Shown here piece after piece: positions 1 through 10,115 of a stretch of DNA of 64,000 nucleotides. The stretch is from contig NW_020170420.1 in NCBI RefSeq assembly GCF_000524195.1, forward strand, positions 358,261 to 422,260, in the 5' to 3' direction. The notes beneath the pieces were generated by a model, which searched no databases, was not told the origin of the DNA, and saw nothing but the letters and a program-made list of their open reading frames with translations. This DNA is from Echinococcus granulosus. Taxonomy: Eukaryota; Platyhelminthes; Cestoda; Cyclophyllidea; Taeniidae. The position numbers were made by a program, and so were the translations under genes. How positions within the stretch are numbered: the stretch's first letter is position 1; every line of letters starts with the position of its first letter.

Positions 1-2203
1 CACGTTTCAATGAATCCAAAACAAGCTCAATGCACCTTCGAAAAGCCTGACGCACCAAATTCGCTCAAAGCGGATTCCTCGTCGATACGACCCGTTTTGG
101 TGAAGTCGTGATATTTAGAAATTCCGTAAATAGGCAGCATTCGCCCTCTGACGCGATTTCACAATTGACAATGATCACGGGAAGTGTAGCGGGAAATGCC
201 CAGCAGCTCAACTGATAGGAAGGTACACCAGCTCATCGGGCACCGCAACTTGTACTTTCAGCTTATTGCATGGCCTTCCACCCCCCTGTACACTGGCAAT
301 AAACCATACTTTCGCATTGGTATGCCTTACCACGACTTTATCAAAGCCTCAAGGCACTAAAGCCGAGCTAAGTAGCTAATAATTATCACTTCAAACACAC
401 ACATTAGCCTATGAAGGTTTACTCATAGACCATCATGCCAAGAGCAATCGGTTTGTGAGGCATCAAAAAGCAAATTAAGCGTCTTGCCGATTTGTGTTTC
501 AAAGAAACTTAGCACTACTTCAAATTCGATGCAAAAGAAGACTAAATTGGTGGAAATTTTTAACAAAGATGATGATCACGAACCCAAGCCCCACTGTATG
601 CGTGAATAGAAGAGAAAATCGGATCCCATGCCGTTGGATGATGATTACACCTGGTGGAGAATATGATCGCACAAACAGAACATCATCCAGTCATCATCAT
701 CACCAACTCTCCCTTGCTAACAGACGAAACTCACAACAGCTATCGCCAGATGCCAACCTCATTCCTTGTTATTAACGTCACACCACTCGACTCTCTTTGT
801 GGAGGCGGGCGCAAGGGCAAGCACAGTGACGACACCCCCAAAAAGAGGCGGAAATTGCGTAGCACGGGAAATTAAGTGAAGAAATGAGATGTAGAATAGG
901 GAGGACATGCGTAATGTCTAAGAGCGTGTGTAGCAAGGCGGTGGGCAAAAGGGAGCTCAGTCAGCCAGACAGGTCGGCAGCGTACAGCCGGAACGAATGA
1001 ACGGGCGAACGACCCGATCTAGTGTTAAAGTGGGCTGAGGTCAGTTGCTGCGCTGACCTGTGATTGAACGCTGCCATAAAAATAACACTCCACCTTACTA
1101 TACACCTCCCGTCGCTTGTCATACAAAACCCAACTAGCCTTCCTTCTAGGCCTTACTGTTTGCTTAATAAAGCACTCTCCAAGTGAGACAGCTTCACGCA
1201 CAGAAATAACCATGAAGCGAGCTGCAACACCTCGCAAATGCCAACGGAAACAAAGAATCATCAGAAAAGTCGACTACAGATTACTCTTGAAGCAGCCGGG
1301 TGCAGGGAGAAGGCGAAACAAGTCACAATAAACGCGGGGTGCGTAACAACTGCGCACTTCTTGTAGACTCGTGGGCAAAAAGAAACGATTAGGAGGACCT
1401 ACCTGCTGGCTGCTCGAAATGAAGACACCATTCACACGGCACTTATACTCAGATATGGAATTACAGCAGGATTAGCCTACGCTTGGAAATCTAGGCATAA
1501 GCTATTAGAGGTGAATGGGTGATGTTACGGCAAATGAACTCAAGCATTGAAATAAGAGTATCTTGAAGCGTCGGTGAACCCACTGTAAAAAAAGAATAAT
1601 CCTTGCTTTATGGAGGCTGCTGCTAATGCAAAAACAGAGTAGAAGGGGGAGGGCGGATGTGGATAGCCGAATCTGAAAGGGCTCACAGCCAAAAAGTTGT
1701 GGAAAGTGTACCAATTTTCCAACCACTTCAATCTCAAGTTCGGCTTAATGAACAGCGGTGGAACACTACTGTCTTCGCACGAGCCGGAACTGCCCATACA
1801 AGAACACAGTGGTATAATGCTGTGGGGATAGTGGATCATTGACCAGCTCTTGAACTCATTTCCCCCATAAATTCACCCTCAACACAGCCCACTGTGGACG
1901 GTTGAAGGGCTGCTGGTAAATGCCTCAACTGTCGGTCCCACGCAATGGACAGCAATCGAATGAGACGAGTTTAGAATGAATCAAAATCGAGAAGAACTGT
2001 TTATACGATTGATGTGCTTTAAAGGCTGCCTAAAAGCACTGAAAATGAGGAACCAGAAATGAACATAAAACGTATCTTCGCGAGGCAAATTTGCACCACA
2101 CAGTTTTTCAAATGAAGAGCAAATCCTATCTAACAAATGAGGGCTCAAGTTGGGGAGAACTAAGGATAGGAATAAACCTTCAAATTAATACATTTTAACT
2201 CAC
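1..2203. other. Non-coding: presumed intron downstream of the GAS2-like CH exon
   Basis: No exon continuing the GAS2-like CH or GAR domain is recognisable on the minus strand, and the short open frames on either strand have no family features or good splice sites. Nothing else is supportable here. Confidence 0.5.
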
Positions 2204-5200
2204 CCAGTCCAGTGGTCTCAAATAGGACCGTCTCAGATATACCCAGAGCATGACACCACTCCAGAAATGCCGAGATATTTCCCCTAGCCGCCCAGTGGTT
2301 CCGCAGTCTTACTCCCAAATCATTGACAGCAGGAGCAGAATCACAGAAGGGGTTTCCGAGAGGGGTGGGAGCGAAATCCCCAGTTGCCACATCGGACTGG
2401 GAGAGGCGCGACTCTGCTGCGTGTTTCAAGGGCTGCGAAAAGACCGGTAGGTTCTCAGCTGTCAGTTGGCCTAGAGCGTTACTAGGCCCTGTGCCTCGCA
2501 GACTGGCGTAGAGTTTGTGCTCTCTCGAGGTGACCTTGACCCCGCGAGTGCGTGGCAGATTGGCAGCTAGGACCTGTATTGAAAAGAAGAATAAGAGAAA
2601 TGAGGTGGAGAGATTAGGCGATGTAAAGAATCGTTGTAGCAGTCTCTCTCTCTCTCTCTCTCAACCTTGAAGTGAAGTTTGTGAGCCAGACGAGCAAGCC
2701 AGACACCAGACTTGAGGCGTTCTAGCAGATCGCAGGGGTTATCAAGGGGTGCAACATGGGCCTCGCTGAAAACGTAGCGTTGTAGCCAGTCACAGATGTC
2801 CTCGCGAATTACACACATTGATTCGTCCAAGACCTAAACAGGAGGCAATGCCACTTGAATGGGTTTAAGGGGTGTGGAAAACGATGTGAAAACTGCGCAT
2901 GCAGATACCTCGAGGTCAAAAGAAAACGAAGATGCGTTAGTTCAACCTCATAGTGTCATTTAAGAGAGTGAGCAATGAGACCCGCGATTTACGCGTTGAG
3001 TCGGTGCGCCATGTCAGTGTCACGTGTACCACTGACCTCCAGTGGCTAGGCTCTTTACTTCGCGCCTTTGAATAACACCGTGGTCTACGAGTTTCAAGTA
3101 GGATAGAAAATCAACATGACATGGCCTGAATCCATCACATTTCCAATGCACTAGAAATGGAATAGCTAAGGTGATTTGATGATTACGTCGCCTTTCCAAC
3201 ATTGGAGTCAACTAGCCCGCTGGGATGGTTATCGACAGGCATGGCTCACAATTTGAGGGACTCATTAATGGCTACGCTTTGATTGACATGAACAAAAGCC
3301 GCTAGAAATACCCACGCAGCCGTTTTACAATCTAGCAGTAGGGAAGTCTTACTCAATCTGTCTTCTCAATCCTTCAGGTAAATACATACCGGTAAAATAT
3401 CTAAGTCATAATTTTTTGTTTAAATGACTTTACAGAAAACACATTCAACTGATGGATTCAGAAGCAAGCTATCTAGAGGTTGAAGATTTAGCAACCACTG
3501 AAACTGCGCAAAGTAACACAGTTTGGAATTTAGAAGGCCCCAGTTATGGGTCGCCTCTAACAAACGACCCCACCAGTTCTCCCGATCTGAAGTACACTTG
3601 GAGTGCTGGTGAGATAACTCTCGATAAGCGTGTTCACAATGTCACGGACCCGATTGCGTCAACTATTAGAAAAGTTATGGCCAACATAAGTGAAGACCAT
3701 GTGAAAAGTCCTGTCAAAGGAGATGGCGGCCTTATTGACTCGGTTGTCGTCTCCCGAGCTCCGACATGGACCGAAGTACACACCTTTAGATTCAAGACGC
3801 CCTCCACAAAAAGTTGCAGAAGAGAAAAAATAGGAGCAAGGAAGAGTAAGGAGCTCAAAACCCACGCACCCCCACAGGGCAAGTCACACCGAGCATGCTT
3901 AGGCAACATGCGTGGGTGGAAGAGTACGGAATTTCACACCCTACAAGATTATACAAACAGGCACCTCAGCACACGCGACTCCGAATAGCTGTGGCATTCA
4001 CTGCATTAGTAACACTGAGACATGCCACGTCTCAATCCCAACAATGCAAATCAGGGAGGGGGGAGGAAGAGTGATGGCCATTCCTCTCCTCCAATTCAGA
4101 CATTTGATCACACAATTTGTACGCTGGATCAACGAGATTGAAATGTCGGATGGAGATTTGTGTGTGTTGTAAAGCCCTAAGAAAATCACAAGTTCATTAA
4201 ATGATTGACACTTTATTTTACGGCTAATGTGACGCCTTTGATGACGCACCACTACTACTACTACTTCAAACACACACTTCATCACCTTGCAGAGGTTTCT
4301 AGCATTTTTATTACTGGATCACTACTTTAGACAGTTCCTCAAGTGGTTTTGCTGTGAAGGCATAACTCAATGAGCAGAGTGCTTGACTGGTGACAGTCTC
4401 CTTCTAACAGGACCAAGATTAGTCATGTAGACGACCCGAGCCGAGGTACACATCAAGAAGAAGGCAGATAGGCTAGGAATCTGCATGGATGCGGGTTAGT
4501 CCTTGGTCCTATTAAGTGACCAATTTAATCGTCAAATGTCCTCTTTGGAAATTCTCAGGTCATGTTGCGGTCAATGTGGAGGCAAAAAATAATTGCCAAT
4601 TTACTTACTGATTCACAACTCTGGGTGATTTATAATAAAAGTTTGGTTTGTTCAACAGTAGTTGTAATGAGACCATCGCAAATATCTGGAACGCTACTTT
4701 TGCCTTGTGATGATTATCTCAAGTCGGAAATTCCCGTCGATGAAGTAGTGGTGGATGGACAACTAGCAGTTTCAATGAATTAAGTAGTTGCTTGGGCATA
4801 GTTACATTCAAAGAGCCATTTTCAATCCTGACAAGTAGAATGCTGCGCGGTGGCAGAGACCGAGACAATGGTACAATGAGAAAGACCTTCACCAACAGGG
4901 ATCAATGGAATACCGCTGGGAATCTGACAAAACTGCCAAACCAAACGGTGTATCAGCTATTAAATTTGGTCTCCCCTCGAAACCTTGGTGACAAAACCCT
5001 TGCAGCATTTCATGTNNNNNNNNNNNNNNNNNNNNNNNNNNNNNNNNNNNNNNNNNNNNNNNNNNNNNNNNNNNNNNNNNNNNNNNNNNNNNNNNNNNNN
5101 NNNNNNNNNNNNNNNCTGACAGTACAGATGGACCAGCATTTTGATATCAGTGTGGAAAATGTACACAAAGGCCCTTCATAACTGCTCGACTTTGTAAGGG

Positions 5201-6543
5201 TAGATCATGTGAAACGTAGCCATGCTTTTAATTGTAAAAGGGGAGTGAAGTAGAGAGGGGTACAATTACGTTGCAATCACGTGTTGCTTTTACTTGAGAA
5301 GAAAACAGAATGCACACTACAACCCTATCAATAGGACCGGAAAAACCGATTACCATAAATGCGCAATCCTGAGGCCACAAGAGAGCATCTACACGAACCC
5401 ATTTTCTGAGTACTAATTGACGGGGCTAATACCACATTTCCATGAAAAGGGGATTATATTTCTGTTGGAGAAAACAAAGTGGTAGTAAGGAATTTTCTAC
5501 TCAATTTTCCACCTCCATTTGGAAATATGACTTCTCTTCTGCTTTTCTCGTGTTTCGGCAGAGCAAAGAGAAGAAAATTGCGCATGAAGTGGACTTTTAG
5601 TCACCTCAACATGCCGCAATAAAACATTAGGATTTGAGGTCAAAACATTAATATCGCAAGCTCCTTGAGACTAACGTAACGCCTCCGGTGCTTTCTTAAC
5701 CTAACTGTAAACGTTGGTAGGATCAACGCGGTTGACAGTTTATCATTGGGAGGAGACTCGATAAATGACCTTCGACACTCATCACCGCTCACTTTATATC
5801 TAGATCACAATTCATTTTGGAAAAAAGCATTGGGGAAGCACTTTGAATCCACCACAAAATAAGGCGGTGAACTGATTATGATCCACAGTATAGCGGTGTG
5901 GAAATGCCGTGGAGTCTATAATCCTTTGTGATTACTCCTAGAAAAGCCGATAATAAGAAAACTTTGTTTACGACTCATGAGGCTGTCGAAGCGAAGACGA
6001 ATAACCTTGCTGAATGTACACGGGAGCACACTTAGGTTTCCACGAGATCGACATGCCACCGAGAAGAGCAGTAGTGTTTCAAATGCCAGCATCGATACCT
6101 CAACGGCACAAGACCAATATAGACCTCTACGACTGAAAGGCTTCACATCAAACTAGTCATGCATCAAAGCAGAAACTCAAGACGACCATCTCGAATTTGA
6201 ACCCAAGATACCGATTGACGATGAAATTTGACACTCGCCAAAGGCTAACAGGATTGGATTTCTTAAAGTGGCGGAAAAAATGCAAATACAAGGCCCATAA
6301 ATGTTAGAAATACTTACTGAAAATTTAAACCTTTTAAAAAAGACCATACAAGCGAAAGATAGTGAAAATGGTTGAATTCAAAATGAAAGCACAGTAACCG
6401 CGCAACGGTGGAACAGTTACGGTACCAAAAAAGCAAAAGCATACCTGAACAAAATGACTTGAGACGCCAATGGTGTTCCCCACCGAGGAGCTATAAAAAC
6501 TGCCAGAAGCCACGCTTGAGTTGGAACGGCAGCTAGCTGACAT
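2204..6543 (-). CDS. GAS2: GAS2-like protein, N-terminal part (CH domain), 3' end beyond left edge
   Basis: Cytoskeletal linker of the growth-arrest-specific 2 family; these proteins bind actin through a calponin-homology (CH) domain and microtubules through a C-terminal GAR domain. Three exons join in phase: 6543-6445 (ATG, Ser-rich MSASCRSNSSVASGS, donor CAG|GTATGC, phase 0), 2833-2666 (MCVIREDICDWLQ, start of the CH domain) and 2573-2204 (RGNISAFLEWC...VLFETTGL, the family's RDNxxNFxxWC and LFET motifs). The last exon ends in phase 1 at GTGAGT and no continuation is visible down to base 1, so the rest of CH and the GAR domain lie outside the window. The stretch between the two CH halves is about 95 residues against roughly 35-40 in vertebrate GAS2, a lineage insertion. 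It could be GAS2 or GAS2L1-3; the visible part does not decide. Confidence 0.85.
3452..3988 (+). CDS. Unrecognised 178-aa ORF in the GAS2-like intron
   Basis: A complete ATG-to-TAG frame preceded by an acceptor-like TTTACAG. The product is hydrophilic, Ser/Thr/Lys-rich, with no signal peptide, membrane segment or known motif. A single frame of this length in about 64 kb of mid-GC sequence is near what chance allows (roughly 0.3 expected), so it may be spurious. It would be antisense to its host gene. Confidence 0.2.
   Translation: MDSEASYLEVEDLATTETAQSNTVWNLEGPSYGSPLTNDPTSSPDLKYTWSAGEITLDKRVHNVTDPIASTIRKVMANISEDHVKSPVKGDGGLIDSVVVSRAPTWTEVHTFRFKTPSTKSCRREKIGARKSKELKTHAPPQGKSHRACLGNMRGWKSTEFHTLQDYTNRHLSTRDSE
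5016..5115. other. Assembly gap (100 N)
   Basis: Exactly 100 N, the conventional size for a scaffold gap of unknown length, inside the GAS2-like intron. Confidence 0.98.
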
Positions 6544-7505
6544 TTTGCAGGGACACTAAACGGAAATAATAAAACAGACTAATTGAGCGTTTTCGAAACC
6601 ACTAAAATAAAGTCTTCGCAACAGTCCAAACTATGAAGTAAAAAAGAGGCAGCAAGCACTTCTTAACGAGATTGGAAATTGTACAGGTCACCAGAAAGAA
6701 AAGGGATCTGCTCTATTATGCGCTACTCAAACAACATAGTCGCCACAAAGCGACCAGAATTAGTAACATGCCAGATATTTACGAAAACAATATTGCAAAT
6801 AGTAGGGCAGTAGATGCTCATTAAAAGTTGGTAATCAGATAATACATTTTGTACAGCACGGCCGAATCCAAAAAATGTTCAAAAAGATGACCAACACGAC
6901 AGAAGTCCTCAAAATTTGACAAAAATCAACTAAATGATGGTGGTATTATACCAATGAATAGAAAAGTGGAGAACCCGATCTCCATCCGCCGATATGAAAA
7001 TCGATAGCGACAGTATACTACTGAAATTCATCCATCTGACGCTAATGTTTACCAATAGGCAAGAGATATCTTACATAATTAGTAGTTTGCGGACAATACA
7101 AATGGCAAACGCGCAGCACTAGAGCTGTTTGAAGGGCACACATCTGCGGGAACTTTGAGATTGTGGCCAATCTAAACAAGGTGACAGAATTAAAAACTAC
7201 TTCACAGTTGCATATAAATAAATTTCACAGAAATTTTCTGTGTAACTGCATTTCGTAAATAATTAAAAATAATATGCATGCCAAAAGTTTTAAAGTTAAA
7301 AGTAAAACATGATTACAAAATGTTTTTAAAATTTGTAAAGTAATAATGGAAAAGATAGAAGCAAAACTTTTACAGTAAACTCTAGTTATTGGTGTTGATT
7401 AAGGATTTTAGGTGAGGTTACACCAAACACAACCTTGATTTCAAGTCGCTACCCGCCTTGAAATACATTAGCACTAATCTCTATCGATGAGCTGGAAAGC
7501 TTTTA

Positions 7506-7701
7506 TGTGGCGTCCCAAGGCTTCCTTGAAGACGGAAGAAGACCTAACACCCGGGGAGAATCTATTTTCAGCACAGAGAAGTTATCTGGGCTATTGGTAT
7601 GGCTCGAAGACCAGCCCAACCAGAGCGGTACAAGAAGGCTAATTCAAACTACAAAAGTGGCGCCTCACCAGAACCGAGGGATAAACCACTATCGTATTAC
7701 A
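7506..7701 (+). mobile_element. Solo LTR-like / TRIM-type repeat, copy 1
   Basis: A 196-bp unit starting TGTGGCGTCCC and ending GTATTACA, i.e. LTR-style TG...CA termini. It shares the same internal landmarks as the copies at 9082-9279 and 27361-27556: a GAAGAC-rich block, a GGCTATTGG block, CAGCCCA, and CCTCACCAGAACCGAGGGAT. Flanking bases ttta/ctta match a 4-bp duplication only with one mismatch. There is no coding capacity. Size and ends fit the terminal-repeat retrotransposons in miniature described in taeniids; identity with that family is not proven. Confidence 0.65.
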
Positions 7702-8549
7702 CTTAGCTTAGTCAAAAGATTAGGGTTTTAAAATTTGGCCTAATTTGCAGGAGCTAAGTGCCTATCTAGCTCAATACACATTCACTTCCATGTTTGTTTT
7801 TGACATTTGTAAATCTCCCTTTTTAAGCTCTTTGCATCATGCCTGTGCTTCAGGAACATACACTATTCAACAAAGCCTGCTATTACTTTTTTGCATGCAA
7901 AAAGGCATTTTATCTCACCATCGCTGACGTAGCTCCGCAAATTTACCTTAGCCCTAGTTCCGCGCTATTTGTCAGTTGCTGAAAATAAAATTTATAGTAT
8001 TTTTACGAAGACAGCTTTTTACCCCACTTTACCATGTTCCAATTCCAATGTTGCTTATTCCTCTACTTGCTTATCTATTTTTAGCCATCCTTCCGTTTAT
8101 TTACCAAGCCATTTATTCTCCCCGTATTTGGACACTATTTAGCCAGCAGAGACAAGGGAGATACACTGCTTATTTGCATAATTAGTATAATTGCAAAGAT
8201 ACCATAGACCTCTCCGAAAGCACTTTTCATACTGATTCAGGTCTAGACTCCTCATTTGTCACCAGCCCTCATGCCGATAGCGTGACTGGAGCAGTTGTCA
8301 GAGATGGACATTGTTCCACATTTTCTTAGTTAGAAGTCTTTCCTTCCTCAGTTATGTGAAAATTTCTGCATTCAGTGACAAAAATCAGGATAGTTGCATA
8401 TTTGGGTCGGGTTCAATTGCCTCTGCCAACAATATGGCGTCTCTACTCTTCCTCAAGGTCATAAAATCCACTGTTGTATGGAAGAACATATGCAGGGAGG
8501 GAGAGAACTTGCATAAGGCAAGGCGTCAAAGAAATTTAAGCACATATGT

Positions 8550-8860
8550 GCAGCACTTCCTTGAAGACTAAATATGACATAATATTCGGGCAGACCATAC
8601 GCATTTTATATAAAGGAGGACCTGGGGCCACTGGTACAGCCCGGGTGTCAGCCCACCCCGTGAGGTTATAATGACCAAGATACAAAGTGCCCCTTGCAGT
8701 ACAACAGTTGTTTAATCCCCAGTTTTGGTAAGAGCCACTTCGGACGTCCCCCAGCGTACTTTTGCACGGTGGGCTAGCCCCCGGGCCATGCCAGTAGCCC
8801 TAATTCCTTCTCTATGTTAATTAAATATTGTGCCTGAGTAATGTGTCAGTTTTCGCTTTC
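8550..8860. mobile_element. Decayed LTR-like fragments
   Basis: From about 8560 to 8700 the order of landmarks (TTCCTTGAAGAC, GGGCAGA, CAGCCCACCCCGTGAGGT) follows the LTR-like family on the plus strand. From about 8770 to 8850 a second fragment (GTGGGCTAGCCC, GGGCCATGCCAGTAGCCC, CCTTCTCT) follows it on the minus strand. Both are heavily diverged and their ends are unclear. Confidence 0.45.
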
Positions 8861-9081
8861 TGAGATTTTTCGAGGTGCTATAGGCCTCTTTACCTAAACC
8901 AAGATTTGAACAACTAAATTATTATGCCTGAACAGCACGCCAAATCACCGCAGCAGAAGTGCACTAATCCGCTACCTTGTTCGAATAAAATGTGGCCTTT
9001 CAGCCCAATTGTGCGCTATAAATACATGTTCTTTGCAGCATTTTGGCTGATTACGGATTCAGGGTCCACCCAAGGCAATAC

Positions 9082-9279
9082 TGTAGCGTCCCAAGACTCC
9101 CTGAAGACGAAAGAAGACACAATACTTGGGCAGAATATATATATTCAGCACGGAGAAGGTGTCTGGGCTATTGGCATGGCCCAAAAGGCCAGCCCACCCA
9201 GCGAGGTACAAGGGGGCTAATTCGAAGTACAAAAGTGACGCCTCACCAGAACCGAGGGATAAACCACTATTGTATTACA
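9082..9279 (+). mobile_element. Solo LTR-like / TRIM-type repeat, copy 2, with 4-bp target duplication
   Basis: A 198-bp unit from TGTAGCGTCCC to GTATTACA, flanked on both sides by atac (9078-9081 and 9280-9283), a 4-bp target-site duplication typical of LTR-element insertion. There is no internal ORF of its own. It sits about 240 bp upstream of the RAB5IF start, so it could contribute promoter or 5' UTR sequence. Confidence 0.7.
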
Positions 9280-9523
9280 ATACAGTATTTGTAGCTTCCT
9301 ATGCATCCTAGAATTGGTATTTCGCATTAATCTTAAGTTTTAATTGGTTGTCATATATCTGACGCTTGGGATATTTTTCAATACTGGTCGTTGCGTGGGT
9401 CATGACATTTTATATTGTTTCACCAAAATTTGAAACAAGTTTTGCTAGTTTATGTCATCGATGCTTACTTCTACTTTTGCTTTGTTCGCCACTTGATTGG
9501 TTGTTACCAACTAAAGGTGTGAA

Positions 9524-9936
9524 ATGCGTGCTTCCACGAAGGTGTGGTTTTTAATTTAGGGGATTTTATTGTTTAGGATAAAGATTTAAGCCAATCGGGT
9601 CTGCTAGCTACATTTCAGAAATCCATTAGACCACAATCCAGTTGGACTGACAAGGATGAGTTTCTCGATACCGTCTACTGGATGCGTCAATTTGTTGGAC
9701 TCATCATAGGCACTTTGTGGGGTGCCCTACCTATAAAGGGTGCTTTGGGCATATCTTCCTTCTTTTTTATCAATTGTACCTTCGTCTACCTTTATGCTGC
9801 CGTGTTTCAACGTGTGGATGAGGAGGAATACGGTGGATATAGCGAAATAATAAAAGAGGGCTTGATGACCACTTTTGCAACATTTTTGGTCGTTTGGGTT
9901 GTTGTATACGACATGCTGTACGGAACGAAATTTTAA
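9524..9936 (+). CDS. RAB5IF: RAB5IF/OPTI-family ER membrane protein
   Basis: Small membrane protein of the RAB5IF (C20orf24, OPTI/RCAF1) family, in vertebrates a partner of TMCO1 in the multipass translocon and also linked to respiratory complex assembly. Two exons: 9524-9541 encodes MRASTK, then a 35-bp GT-AG intron, then 9577-9936; 125 aa in total. The family signature is clear: SWTDKDEFLDTVYWMRQ, then hydrophobic segments LIIGTLWGALPIKGALGI and FFFINCTFVYLYAAVF, the hallmark DEEEYGGYSEIIKEGLM, and a last helix TFATFLVVWVVVYDML. The first exon is inferred from phase and the short intron; exon 2 is certain. FKBPL follows on the same strand after 176 bp. Confidence 0.93.
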
Positions 9937-10095
9937 GTCCGAAGTAGCGGTTCGTTGCAATCCTCACAAATGCGGTAGTATCCCTTTTGCCTTTTGTGTA
10001 CTTATTTGTATCTACCTTTTATTAGAAAATGCCTGTGATTCACGTCTTGTTTTTATTACCTCGAGTTTGTTGTGGTTGATTGCAAGACAATTTTC

Positions 10096-10115
10096 CAGTC
10101 TATTGGTGCTAAATG
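10096..10115 (+). promoter_or_regulatory. Acceptor-like site just upstream of the FKBPL start
   Basis: TTTTCCAG ends at 10098, 14 bases before ATG 10113 and about 160 bases after the RAB5IF stop. This is where a spliced-leader acceptor would be expected if the two genes form a polycistron. It may equally be an ordinary 5' UTR splice site. Confidence 0.35.

Larger units (their letters stand above)
2834..6444 (-). other. GAS2-like intron 1 containing an assembly gap
   Basis: The intron is about 3.6 kb between the Ser-rich first exon and the first CH exon. It contains a 178-codon plus-strand ORF (3452-3988, listed separately) and a 100-N gap. The phases on both sides are 0, so no missing exon is required, although a small one inside the gap cannot be excluded. 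Confidence 0.6.
6544..9523. other. Intergenic region between GAS2-like and RAB5IF start sites
   Basis: The two genes diverge from here, so both promoters should lie in this 3 kb. The sequence is AT-rich with no supportable gene; ORFs near 7745-8185 are hydrophobic only because the DNA is T-rich. It carries two good LTR-like repeats (7506-7701, 9082-9279) and decayed fragments between them. Confidence 0.6.

Noticed and set aside
7976..8185. Hydrophobic 69-codon ORF that resembles a membrane protein
   Set aside because: The hydrophobicity follows from T-rich DNA; no splice sites, no homologue recognised, decayed repeat context.
9043..9311. Overlapping ORFs of 61-98 codons across the LTR-like repeat
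   Set aside because: They are accidental frames within the 9082-9279 repeat; other copies do not keep any of them open.
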